In this document: piece after piece, positions 18,785 through 27,115 of the stretch
How positions within the stretch are numbered: position 1 is the stretch's first letter
Layout of the letters: each line of letters starts with the position of its first letter
Assembly (NCBI GenBank): GCA_942493245.1
Contig: OW818685.1
Span: 2,294,001-2,358,000, forward strand
From: DAOPYU01 sp942493245
Lineage (GTDB): Bacteria; Sumerlaeota; Sumerlaeia; UBA8349
Length of the DNA: 64,000 nt
Direction: 5' to 3'
Made by a program: the position numbers and the translations under genes
Notes under the pieces: generated by a model
What the model was told of the DNA's origin: nothing
The model's database searches: none
The model's input: the letters and a program-made list of their open reading frames with translations, nothing else

Positions 18785-18990
18785 TAGAATCCGGTCCTCC
18801 AGATTTCACATACAATTGCATCATACGGGTTAAAAGCAACAAGAATGGCCTTCCCCGTTCCGGGGCCACCATACACCCTGACACTCTTATCCCAAGCCAA
18901 CCCTTTAGTCAATCTAAAACCAAGCCTCAGGCAAGTGGGTTTCGGCTGGAACAGGACTTTCTGACAATTTTGAAAGACAAGCCCCAAACA

Positions 18991-19009
18991 AAAAAACCGC
19001 CGAAGCGGT
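18991..19009 (-). terminator. Rho-independent terminator of rpmG
   Basis: On the minus strand ACCGC-TTCG-GCGGT is followed by a run of six to seven Ts, a UUCG-tetraloop terminator. It is 115 bp past the rpmG stop. The surrounding 18785-19123 interval (339 bp) holds no other gene that could be supported; in particular no secE or tRNA-Trp, which often accompany rpmG. Confidence 0.85.
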
Positions 19010-19123
19010 CTATTTGTTTGGAAAGGACTTCGCAACTACCGAAACCCACCGGTTGTCGCCTCACATTGACAAATACGACACGCCTCTCCCGGGAAACAGG
19101 ACAACCGTGCGAAAAATCAACGA

Positions 19124-19306
19124 CTACTTGATCTCTTTGTGGGTCGTGTGACACCGCTCGTACTTGCAGTACTTTTTCAGTTCAAGGCGCTCGGTCGTGT
19201 TACGTTTGTTTTTGACCGTGGAATAACGCGACACACCCGCCTGATCGTTCTTGCGACATTCGACGCATTCCAAAATGGCTTGAACACGCTGGACAGCCTT
19301 CGCCAT
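19124..19306 (-). CDS. rpmG: 50S ribosomal protein L33
   Basis: This is a small large-subunit ribosomal protein of 60 aa. It has the family pattern of a first CxxC (C14, C17), a basic stretch with TVKNKRNTTERLELKKYC, and a His-rich tail. The second metal pair is C47 and C52, spaced wider than the usual CxxC, so zinc binding may be atypical. The frame is open upstream, but ATG at 19306 preceded by GGAGAA gives the expected length. The adjacent terminator makes it a short transcription unit. Confidence 0.93.
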   Translation of the reverse strand: MAKAVQRVQAILECVECRKNDQAGVSRYSTVKNKRNTTERLELKKYCKYERCHTTHKEIK

Positions 19307-19668
19307 GTTCGTAGTTCTCCGTGTATAAAATCTTCGGCGCGCAACGGGCAAATTGAGGAAAAGCGCGCATCTCCGCCCCTCTCACCGTCAACCCCACAAC
19401 GGTAAGACTGGAAACCTTCCCACAGCACAGGGAGTTTGTCAACCGGGAATTTCGGGTTTTGGATTTTTTTTGCTTGTTCATTCATCCACTAAGTCCGTAT
19501 CCGGATCTGAGAGAAACCTTGACCCATGTCCCCGTTTGATCCATAATGAAATGGTGAGAATCAGAGAAGATATTCAAGTCTATATGGGGGTATACAATTG
19601 CTGTTGCCGGTTCAAGGAACGGCAATGCGCTTTCCCGCATACGTCTTCCGGAAAGGGGACGCCCGATC
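19307..19668. other. Intergenic region between divergent rpmG and oxidoreductase genes
   Basis: These 362 bp must hold promoters for both directions. A TTGACA lies near 19437 on the minus strand, but no convincing -10 follows at the right distance. No gene or RNA structure was recognised. Confidence 0.5.
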
Positions 19669-20664
19669 ATGAAAGCAATGGTTCTGGAAGAGTTCGGAGA
19701 ACCCGATGTATTCAAAATGGTGGAGTTACCCACTCCAGAATTGAAACCTGGCCAGATCCTGATCCGCGTGGCCGCTTCGGGGGTCAATCCGATTGACTGG
19801 AAGATCCGCAGCGGCCTGGCGCCGGCTTTGGCGCCTGACTTCCCCGCCATCCTCCACGGAGACGTGGCCGGAACCGTCGAAGCGGTTGGACAGGACGTCA
19901 AACACCTCAAACCCGGCGATGAGGTGTTTGCCTGCGCAGGAGGGGTAAAAGGACATGGCGGAGCCCTTGCCGAATTCATGGTGGCGCAGGCGGATCTGGT
20001 GGCGCTCAAACCCGCCACTTTGACCCTGACCGAGGCGGCCGTCTTACCCGTCGTTTCCATCACGGCGTGGGAAGCCCTGGTGAATCGCGCGGCGCTTCGG
20101 CCTGGCCAGCGCGTCCTGATTCACGGAGGCGCCGGTGGGGTGGGGCATATAGCCGTCCAACTGGCCAAGTGCGCCGGCGCAATTGTCTATACAACCGTCT
20201 CGAACGACATCAAGGCGGAACTGGCCCGAAAAGCGGGCGCCGATGTGACAATCAATTACTGGGAACAGGATGTTCAGGAGTACGTCAACGAGCACACGAA
20301 CGGGGAGGGATTCGACGTCGTATTCGACACCGTCGGAGGAGAAAACTTGATCCACTCCTTTCAGGCCGTCCGGCTCAGCGGGACTGTTGTCTCGATCGCC
20401 ACACGTTGTACGGCCGATCTGACTTTGCTGCATCACCGCAACCTCACGCTTCACGTGGTCTTCATTCTGCTTCCCCTGCTCACGGGTCAGGGAGGCGCCC
20501 GCCACGGCGAAATCCTCCAGAAAATAGCCCGCCTGGTGGACAACAAGCGACTGCGTCCCATTCTGGACCCGGAAAAATTCACATTCCGGAATGTAGCCGA
20601 GGCGCACCGAAAATTGCAAAGTGGGCAGGCCATTGGTAAAATCGGAGTTGAGGCGGTTTTTTAA
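19669..20664 (+). CDS. Zinc-free medium-chain dehydrogenase, NADPH:quinone oxidoreductase-like
   Basis: This 331-aa MDR-superfamily enzyme probably reduces quinones or enals with NADPH in the cytoplasm. Its N-terminal GroES-like domain has GVNPIDWKIRSG and HGDVAGTVEAVG. The Rossmann domain has the nucleotide-binding motif GGAGGVGHIAVQLAK near 150-165. The catalytic and structural zinc ligands of classical alcohol dehydrogenases are absent, which points to the quinone oxidoreductase branch. The start has AAGGGGA about nine bases upstream. The 245 bp downstream separate it from the DA1-like gene, and substrate context is lacking. Confidence 0.85.
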   Translation: MKAMVLEEFGEPDVFKMVELPTPELKPGQILIRVAASGVNPIDWKIRSGLAPALAPDFPAILHGDVAGTVEAVGQDVKHLKPGDEVFACAGGVKGHGGALAEFMVAQADLVALKPATLTLTEAAVLPVVSITAWEALVNRAALRPGQRVLIHGGAGGVGHIAVQLAKCAGAIVYTTVSNDIKAELARKAGADVTINYWEQDVQEYVNEHTNGEGFDVVFDTVGGENLIHSFQAVRLSGTVVSIATRCTADLTLLHHRNLTLHVVFILLPLLTGQGGARHGEILQKIARLVDNKRLRPILDPEKFTFRNVAEAHRKLQSGQAIGKIGVEAVF

Positions 20665-20909
20665 GACACTCCGAAAGCGATATCGGGAGATTTGGAATCC
20701 TGGAATGCAAACTCTCTCGGACATTTCCCCGGTGAGAACGACCTCAAGAGACGCGATTACTGGGACGTTCTCGCTTATCCTTCCTCAAAACCAGGGAAAA
20801 TTCCATCGAAGTGACTTTTCCAAGACACAGCACATTTTACCTCTTTCGCGAAACAAGGGAATCCGGTAGAATTCTTCCCAATGTTCGGGTGCGGAGGGAC
20901 AAAACGCAC

Positions 20910-22232
20910 ATGTCTGGTGGGACTGAGAAAAATTTCGATTTCCGAAATGCAATGGGCTTGCGTATTTTAGCGGCCCTCCTGATTCTCTGTTGTTTTCCGG
21001 GGGCGAGAAGCCGAAATTCGGAAGACATCCGGTGCGGCATTTGTAAAGAATGGATTGATGGGCAATACCATCAATCGGGTTCCCGGACGGCTTGCGAAGC
21101 CTGTTACCAAAAATACCCCCAATGCCCGGGATGCAAGATGCCGGTGGTCTCCGGCAATCACCGGTATCAGAAAAAGAAAGTCTGTTCCGAATGCGCCGAG
21201 CGTGCCGGTATCTGCAAAGGATGTGGCGATGTGTTGCTGGGCCGCCGCTATTACCATCCAGACCAGCCTCAGACGGAATTGTACTGCGAGACGTGCTACA
21301 ACTCAAAACCCCGATGCAGCCTCTGCGACCTGCCCCGGAAAGGCATGGGCCGATCCGATGGCAAGTATATCTGCGATCTGTGTACGTCAAAAGCCGACCG
21401 TTGTTCCAGCTGCCAGCAGCCGATTCTCGGGGAATTCTATACGATCGACTTTTTATCGGGACATTTCTGCCGCAAGTGCTATGAGGAACGGCCGCATTGC
21501 GATGCGTGCGGAAAACCCGTGGCCTCCAGCGGCCGAACCTTGTCGGACGGGCGCGCGATTTGCGCCAGCTGCGACGCCTCGGCGATTCGAACTCATTCCG
21601 AGGCTTTAAGGCTGGCCAGAGAAGCCATTGCCGTTTTGTCGCAAGAACTGGAAATGCACGTTCAGCAACCGTTCGATCTCGCCCTGGTGGATCGCCGCCA
21701 GATGGCATCCGCTACCGGTCGAAAGAGTGCGGGAGGAACGCAGAGTGGGGCGAAGAACGAGATGAAAGAGATGGGTTTCTTCAACTCCCGTCTCCTGCCC
21801 GAAAGTCCCCGTCCGACCATTCTGGTCATGAGCGACCTGCCTGAGGCCGCTTTCCTCGAAACCTTCGCCCATGAATACGCCCATCTCTGGCAATTCGAGC
21901 GAAATCCCGGTCTCGATGATGCCTACCTGCGCGAGGGGTTCGCTCAGTGGGTGGCGGCCAAGTTACTCGAAAAGAAGGAGTTTGAAACCGCTCTGGCCAA
22001 ACTCCGGAAACGCACGGACGGCACTTACGGCAAGGGGTACCATCGGATTGTAAAATATGAAGAATCCGAAGGGGGAGAAACCGCCAGGGTTCTTTCTCTG
22101 ATTGGGAAAGGGCGAGATCCCCGGAAAACCTCCGAAACCGATTCAAATACGCCTCTGGAGCAACTTCTGCCCGCCTCGCGTTTGAATGGGGGGTATGGAT
22201 ACTTACGCCAGGCGGTGGTGGTTGTGCCCTGA
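20910..22232 (+). CDS. Exported multi-zinc-finger (LIM-like) protein with DA1-like HExxH peptidase domain
   Basis: This 440-aa protein has a hydrophobic export segment (residues 16-33) followed by twelve CxxC pairs: C42/45, 62/65, 72/75, 92/95, 102/105, 126/129, 136/139, 155/158, 165/168, 187/190, 197/200 and 218/221. They are arranged like about six LIM-type double fingers. After a helical linker comes a gluzincin-like site, H321-E-x-x-H325, with Glu342 in LREGFAQWVA as the likely third ligand. The combination and order match plant DA1 ubiquitin-activated peptidases (LIM then HEMMH peptidase) and a sparse set of bacterial relatives. ATG 20910 has GGAGGG 11 bases upstream; the frame is open to 20811, and ATG 20952 is another option. 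The substrate is unknown. Confidence 0.75.
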   Translation: MSGGTEKNFDFRNAMGLRILAALLILCCFPGARSRNSEDIRCGICKEWIDGQYHQSGSRTACEACYQKYPQCPGCKMPVVSGNHRYQKKKVCSECAERAGICKGCGDVLLGRRYYHPDQPQTELYCETCYNSKPRCSLCDLPRKGMGRSDGKYICDLCTSKADRCSSCQQPILGEFYTIDFLSGHFCRKCYEERPHCDACGKPVASSGRTLSDGRAICASCDASAIRTHSEALRLAREAIAVLSQELEMHVQQPFDLALVDRRQMASATGRKSAGGTQSGAKNEMKEMGFFNSRLLPESPRPTILVMSDLPEAAFLETFAHEYAHLWQFERNPGLDDAYLREGFAQWVAAKLLEKKEFETALAKLRKRTDGTYGKGYHRIVKYEESEGGETARVLSLIGKGRDPRKTSETDSNTPLEQLLPASRLNGGYGYLRQAVVVVP

Positions 22233-22351
22233 AGTTTTTGAGTGACGATTGGTATGAGCGTTCTTCAGGTCTTCTCGATTTCTGTTGCGCAACGATTCAG
22301 ATGCCGGTAATTTGATAGTCTGGTTTTCAGGGATTTTCCCGTGACCCCAGT

Positions 22352-23602
22352 ATGTCGTGTATGAAGAACAGGTATTACAAGTTGGAATCCGAGTCAGAAC
22401 TTCCTCCTCAAAAAAGACCGTTTCGTGTCAGCCGTTTCCTTTTCCCCGGGCTTTTCGGCGCTCTGATGGTGTTGCTGGTTTCGAACTCCGTCAGCGAAGC
22501 GCGTCCCCTGGATAACGACCCATCTGTCCAGACGGAACGTTTTTTTTCTTATCTGGCCGCGGTGATCGGGTTGTTGGCCGGGTTGGCAGGCGCGTTCCAG
22601 TTTACCCTCCTGAAGTGTGTCTTCTTTGCGTTCGATCCCGATGAATTTCAAGATTACACGCGAACGCACTCGCGTTTCTCGGAACGCCTTCATGGATTGC
22701 GGAATTCTCTGGATCGTACCTGGTTCACAATCCTGGGAGGGTGGTTGCTATCCGATCTACTGTTTATTCTCTCCGGATTTTCCCTCTTGATCTTCATGCA
22801 AAGCGGCGGTTCCTGGCCCCTGGTCTATTCCATGATCGCCCTCATGGGGTTGGTCTTCATTCTTTATTTTTTCGGGGAACTGCTTCCAGCCGTCTTTGCG
22901 GTGCGCAATCTCAAAGCGCTGACGCCTGCATCGGTCACGGCGATCAGGTTCTGGAACTTGGCGCTATCCCCCTTGATTCTTCCATTTGTCCGCCTGTTGC
23001 GAGGAGCCGTTCGATTGCGGGGCCATGAAATATCCGAACGGTTTAAGTCTCTGATGGTGGAAACTCGTCTGCTTTCGCTTATCAGCGCCAGCCGCGTGAA
23101 TGTTTCACTCGAAGAAGACGAGCGCGAAATGATTGACCATGTTCTGGAGTTCGGCCAGAGCTCTGCGGGAGACATCATGACCCCCAAAAGCGGCATCGTG
23201 GGTTTCGACACGTCCATTCCGCAGGCGGAAGCTCTGGAAATCATGCGCGGAACTCCCCGCAGCCGGGTTCTCGTTTACGACGGCTCTCTCAACGATATCG
23301 TGGGGGTACTGCACACCAAACAGATTCTTCTGAATCCTGATTCGGATTACCACCAGCAACTGCATGCCCCTCTCTTTGTGGAAGAAGACATGGATCTGGT
23401 GGAATTGCTGGCTCTGATCCGGTCCGAGCGTACCCAGCTCGCCATTGTACTCGACCGGTGGGGCACCACGATGGGCGTGGTGACATTCGACGATTTGCTT
23501 GGAGCGATTGTGGGACCGGCGGCCAATGAGGAAGAAGATAAGGAATCGGTTCTGCCAGACCCGTCTCTTCCTGTTGCTGAGTCGCAAGGAGGAGACGCTT
23601 GA
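22352..23602 (+). CDS. CNNM/CorC-type membrane protein with CBS pair (first of two)
   Basis: This 416-aa integral membrane protein has hydrophobic helices near residues 30-50, 65-90, 125-150 and 155-180 (a DUF21-like region) and a cytoplasmic CBS pair near 275-395. The CBS part reads GDIMTPKSGIVGF and TMGVVTFDDLLGAIVG. Relatives are linked to magnesium efflux or hemolysin-type CorC proteins. It lacks the usual C-terminal CorC/HlyC domain, which its downstream neighbour has. No good Shine-Dalgarno precedes ATG 22352 or ATG 22361. The next gene overlaps it by 4 bases, so the two are translationally coupled and may form a heteromer. Confidence 0.8.
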   Translation: MSCMKNRYYKLESESELPPQKRPFRVSRFLFPGLFGALMVLLVSNSVSEARPLDNDPSVQTERFFSYLAAVIGLLAGLAGAFQFTLLKCVFFAFDPDEFQDYTRTHSRFSERLHGLRNSLDRTWFTILGGWLLSDLLFILSGFSLLIFMQSGGSWPLVYSMIALMGLVFILYFFGELLPAVFAVRNLKALTPASVTAIRFWNLALSPLILPFVRLLRGAVRLRGHEISERFKSLMVETRLLSLISASRVNVSLEEDEREMIDHVLEFGQSSAGDIMTPKSGIVGFDTSIPQAEALEIMRGTPRSRVLVYDGSLNDIVGVLHTKQILLNPDSDYHQQLHAPLFVEEDMDLVELLALIRSERTQLAIVLDRWGTTMGVVTFDDLLGAIVGPAANEEEDKESVLPDPSLPVAESQGGDA

Positions 23603-24999
23603 CCTTCGTTTCTTTCCTCCTCTCTCTCGCAGGCATGCCGGCGTGTTTCGCTTTGGGTATGATGTTCAGCAACATGGAGTCATTTGTGCTCTCCCTGAAC
23701 CGATTCCGTTTGCTGCAATTCTTTGCGGACGAGCATCCGGAAGACATGACCGAGCAACAGATTTTCCGGGAAACAAAGGACCTCTATTTTATCTCCCGTC
23801 TGGGCATGTGTGTCTCAGTCGCTGGAGCGGGAATCTGTTTGTTTCGAATACTGTTGTATCTCCTTGGTAAAACCTTGGGGATACAACGATGTGGGTTGGA
23901 TACATTGCTGGTACTGAGCGCAGGCCTGACCTTGTTACTGCTGACGCCGCCTCTCATGGCCGCACTCGGTTTCCCCCGGTTCTTCTCGCGCCACATTTCC
24001 ATTGAATCGGAATCGGACTTGCCCAGACTGATGCAATGGTTCCTGGCCTTGACACGCCGCTGTTCGTTTATCACCAGTTTTTGCTCCAATTCATTCATGG
24101 CGCGCCTGTTGCCGGGACGCGAGTTGTCGAAGGGAGAACTTGTTACCCTCGCAACGGATCTCGATGTGGATGAAGAAGAGGAGACCGAAGAGGAGCCAGA
24201 GGAGGAGTCCGAGGAGGCTGAGCCCGGTGACGATGCGGATGAGGAGTGGGAAGAAGAAGAGGATGAATCCGAAGAAACGGATGAAGAGGAAATAATTTAC
24301 AACATTCTGGACTTGGACGACACGATGGTGCGTGAGGTCATGCGCCCCATCAACACGGTTGTAGCCGTTCGTCTGGGCTCCGCGACAGCGGCCAATGTTC
24401 GGGATCTGGCCCGCCGCACGGGTTACTCGCGCTTCCCGGTTTATCGTGAAGGTATCGTGGATCTGACGGGCTATGTCAGCATCTATGATATCTTGAACGA
24501 CTCGGACGACTCCTCCCGATCTCTGGAAACCTACGTGCAACCCGCGTACTACGTCCCAGAATTCATGTGTGTCCGTGCCCTGCTGTGGGAATTCCGCAAC
24601 CGAAACCTGGACGCGGCGGTGGTCGTAGATGAACATGGCGGATCGAGTGGGTGGGTCACACGCGAAGATGTCCTCGAGGAAATCGTCGGAGCGGTCGAAG
24701 ACGAATTCGACGATTGGCGCGGGCAATTCGAGAAATGTGAAGACGGGTCTTATCTGGTGGATGGCGCCCTGCACATTGATGATGTGGCCGACCAACTGGA
24801 TCTGGAATTCGACGATCCCGAATACGACACCCTGGCGGGTTACCTGTTAATGACTTTGGGGCACATTCCCACGGCAGGGGAGCGGTTGGAATCCGAAACG
24901 GCCCTCTACGTGGTGGAACGCATGGAACGCAATCGGATCGCCCAAGTCAGGATCACCCTGAAAAAATCGGACGTGGGTGATTCCGTGTCCGAAGATTGA
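23599..24999 (+). CDS. CNNM/CorC-type membrane protein with CBS pair and acidic linker (second of two)
   Basis: This 466-aa relative of the upstream protein has three or four membrane helices in residues 1-120. An extremely acidic stretch follows at about 187-235 (nearly all Glu/Asp), then a CBS pair near 243-365 (TMVREVMRPI; VVVDEHGGSSGWVTREDVLEEIVG) and a CorC_HlyC domain near 380-455. The TTG start at 23599 overlaps the preceding TGA and has AAGGAGGA six bases upstream. The acidic insert between membrane and CBS regions is unusual and could bind divalent cations. A role in Mg2+ or other cation efflux is inferred from family membership. Confidence 0.84.
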   Translation: MTFVSFLLSLAGMPACFALGMMFSNMESFVLSLNRFRLLQFFADEHPEDMTEQQIFRETKDLYFISRLGMCVSVAGAGICLFRILLYLLGKTLGIQRCGLDTLLVLSAGLTLLLLTPPLMAALGFPRFFSRHISIESESDLPRLMQWFLALTRRCSFITSFCSNSFMARLLPGRELSKGELVTLATDLDVDEEEETEEEPEEESEEAEPGDDADEEWEEEEDESEETDEEEIIYNILDLDDTMVREVMRPINTVVAVRLGSATAANVRDLARRTGYSRFPVYREGIVDLTGYVSIYDILNDSDDSSRSLETYVQPAYYVPEFMCVRALLWEFRNRNLDAAVVVDEHGGSSGWVTREDVLEEIVGAVEDEFDDWRGQFEKCEDGSYLVDGALHIDDVADQLDLEFDDPEYDTLAGYLLMTLGHIPTAGERLESETALYVVERMERNRIAQVRITLKKSDVGDSVSED

Positions 25000-25044
25000 A
25001 CGCCTGTCAGGCTTTTTGTCTGAACGAACTTGCCTGTTTTACAC

Positions 25045-25215
25045 TCAATCCCGTCCTCTCCAATTATCCCGTCCACGTAATTCCTGGTACGCTCGGCAGG
25101 CCGGGCAGTTCTTTTCTATTGCCCGCAGTTTTCGGGCATAAGCGGAAGCAGGCCAATGTCTTGCCAGGACACAGAAAGGACAGATGCGGCAGAGAAACGC
25201 CAGAATCTGTTTCAT
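25045..25215 (-). CDS. Cysteine-rich 56-aa miniprotein
   Basis: This short minus-strand frame begins with ATG at 25215, with GGGAGG six bases upstream, and ends with TGA at 25045. The 56-aa product has C9-x2-C12-x2-C15 and C37-x2-C40, a pattern able to hold zinc or an Fe-S cluster, in an otherwise basic protein ending RGRDNWRGRD. It lies downstream of the Gly/Met-rich protein gene on the same strand, with a 17-bp inverted repeat between them. No family is recognised. The strong ribosome binding site and the clustered cysteines are the evidence for a real gene. Confidence 0.5.
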   Translation of the reverse strand: MKQILAFLCRICPFCVLARHWPASAYARKLRAIEKNCPACRAYQELRGRDNWRGRD

Positions 25216-25249
25216 ATCGAACCTCCCGTACTGTGAAATTGGATGCCAT

Positions 25250-25292
25250 ATAGCAGTTTCCCCGGAACATTTTTGTCCGGGGAAACTGCTAT
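25250..25292. repeat. Perfect 17-bp inverted repeat (hairpin)
   Basis: Two 17-nt arms (25250-25266 and 25276-25292; core AGTTTCCCCGGA) are fully complementary around a 9-nt loop. It stands 36 bp after the stop of the Gly/Met-rich protein gene and 34 bp before the start of the Cys-rich miniprotein on the minus strand. No U-run follows on either side, so it is not a standard terminator. It may limit read-through into the miniprotein or protect the mRNA 3' end. Confidence 0.75.
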
Positions 25293-25328
25293 GAAAATCG
25301 TATTTCTGAAAACTTCAGGCAAACATTG

Positions 25329-26912
25329 TTATTTGGCTGGTTCCTGAGTTTGAGCCGGTTTTTTCACGGTTCCATCCGCATTGATCAGATCGTACGGCGT
25401 GACCGTGCGTTTCGAGGGCACCTCAAGCAACACGGCGTTGGCGGGCAGGCCTTCCTTGAGGATATCCTTTTCACCCGGAGCGGGTTTTTCTTCAGCATTG
25501 CGCACCACGTAGGTCACCCCGTCAATTTTCAGCCCGGCGTTGCGGTAGAGTGCCGCCCAGCGCTGTGCGAAATCATTGACCGCCTGCTCCTGCTTGCGTG
25601 TCCAATCCTCGTAGTTCGCTTGATTGACTTCATTCTCGCGAACGGCGCCTACCATCCACTCATACGATTCCTTCTGAGCCACGCTGAGTTCTTCCGCTCT
25701 CTGGGCGAGTGTTTTCAGAAGTTCCTTCATATCCTCATCGTGGGTGAGAGCGTCATACGAAATAGTCTCGTCCTCTTCCAATTGCCGACACAAGATCTTC
25801 TGTGCGACATATTTGTTCCAGTAATCCAGCTGCTCGTAGTAAAAAGCCCAACTGGCCATCTGCTTTGCCAGACGGCCCCTGTAATCTTCTTGTGTCCCTG
25901 CGTCGGCGCCGCCCATTGGCATGGTCGCTCCCATCATCATATCACCACTGGGCATCCCTCCGCCCGGCATCATTCCCCCACCTGGCATCATGCCGCCTCC
26001 CGGCATCATCCCTCCTGTCATGCCTGCCGCCCCTCCTACTGGGGTCGAAAACGTCTGCAATTCGGTGAGGGTCTGCTGATCCATACCGGCCATCATTTCC
26101 ATCGCTTTTTGAGCGCTGATCGGTTTTACGGGGTCGTTTGCATAAGCGGCATAATTTCCCAGCAGAAAACTCTGATAAATCTGCGTCCACTTGTCTATTT
26201 CCGCCTGTTTACGCTTTTCATAATCCGCGGCCTTCATCGGTTCCCGCAAAATCTCGACTTCCTCTTCCTCTTCCGCTGGAGCCGTCGGGGTGGTTCCCAT
26301 TCCCGTTGCCCCCATACCCATGCCCATCCCCATTCCGGCTCCCATTCCCATGCCCATGCCTGCGCCACCGGCAAGAGCTGGATTTACAACCGGAGTGGCT
26401 GTTTGCGATTTTTTACTGTTGGGCGATTTCCGCAACGGACCTATGGGTGTCTTGCCCTTGGAATAAAAAAACACGTATTTGTCGCCCCCCTCAGGCTTGT
26501 CTTTCGTGGGAGCGGCTGGCGGCGTGTACGTTACCGGTTGAGCGCCCGGCGTGCCCGGTTTGACCCCAGCCAGGGCGCCAAGGGCGGCAAGAGGAGAGGG
26601 GGCTGCTGCCGCAGGTTTTGCCATTGCAGGAGCGCCCGCCGGACTGGGCGGCGCAGGAATTGTCAACTGAGGCGCAGATGCGGGAACCACTGGAGCGCCC
26701 ATCGCTGGAGCAGCGGGAGGAAGCACAAGAGGATTCTCTGGCGCCGCTGGCGGATAACCCGGACCGCCAGGAGGCGGAGCGCCCACAGGCGCAACTGCAA
26801 CATTGGGAGAAACGACGGGCGCAGCCGCGTCCTGTCCCCCGGCCCATGTGGCCCACAAACAAAACAAAGTCGCACAAATCGGCAAGAAGGCACAACGAAG
26901 GTGACGAAGCAT
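25329..26912 (-). CDS. Exported Pro/Ala- and Gly/Met-rich protein of unknown function
   Basis: This 527-aa protein has a signal peptide (residues 1-26, hydrophobic CAFLPICATLFCLWATWAGG). A Pro/Ala-rich region spans about 28-140. A GM dipeptide repeat lies near 183-206, and a GGGMMP tandem repeat near 299-322. Between and after these are charged helical segments, including a Trp/Tyr-rich one near 345-460. The first 140 residues look like a flexible spacer of an envelope protein. The start has GAGG eight bases upstream. No homologous family is recognised. A 534-aa open frame on the opposite strand is a shadow of its composition. The 203 bp upstream to lpxK show nothing clear. Confidence 0.7.
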   Translation of the reverse strand: MLRHLRCAFLPICATLFCLWATWAGGQDAAAPVVSPNVAVAPVGAPPPGGPGYPPAAPENPLVLPPAAPAMGAPVVPASAPQLTIPAPPSPAGAPAMAKPAAAAPSPLAALGALAGVKPGTPGAQPVTYTPPAAPTKDKPEGGDKYVFFYSKGKTPIGPLRKSPNSKKSQTATPVVNPALAGGAGMGMGMGAGMGMGMGMGATGMGTTPTAPAEEEEEVEILREPMKAADYEKRKQAEIDKWTQIYQSFLLGNYAAYANDPVKPISAQKAMEMMAGMDQQTLTELQTFSTPVGGAAGMTGGMMPGGGMMPGGGMMPGGGMPSGDMMMGATMPMGGADAGTQEDYRGRLAKQMASWAFYYEQLDYWNKYVAQKILCRQLEEDETISYDALTHDEDMKELLKTLAQRAEELSVAQKESYEWMVGAVRENEVNQANYEDWTRKQEQAVNDFAQRWAALYRNAGLKIDGVTYVVRNAEEKPAPGEKDILKEGLPANAVLLEVPSKRTVTPYDLINADGTVKKPAQTQEPAK

Positions 26913-27115
26913 AGGGAAAACCTCGGCTGAAAGGCAGTTGGCAGGACAGCATTCCCACCATGTTCAATCAATTATGCGGAAAATAATACGGAATCGCAAG
27001 GGCAAAATGGGCGCAAAATACAAGGGTTACGTGGCTCGACCAGAGTGAAAAAACAGAACCGGAACCGCCCTTCATTCTGTAATCTTTTTCTTCAAACTGA
27101 ATGCGATTACCGCGA

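Noticed and set aside
25326..26930. A 534-aa plus-strand open frame
   Set aside because: It lies exactly opposite the exported Gly/Met-rich protein, which has a signal peptide and ribosome binding site; the plus frame is His/Arg/Ser-rich, as expected from an antisense of Pro/Gly/Met codons.
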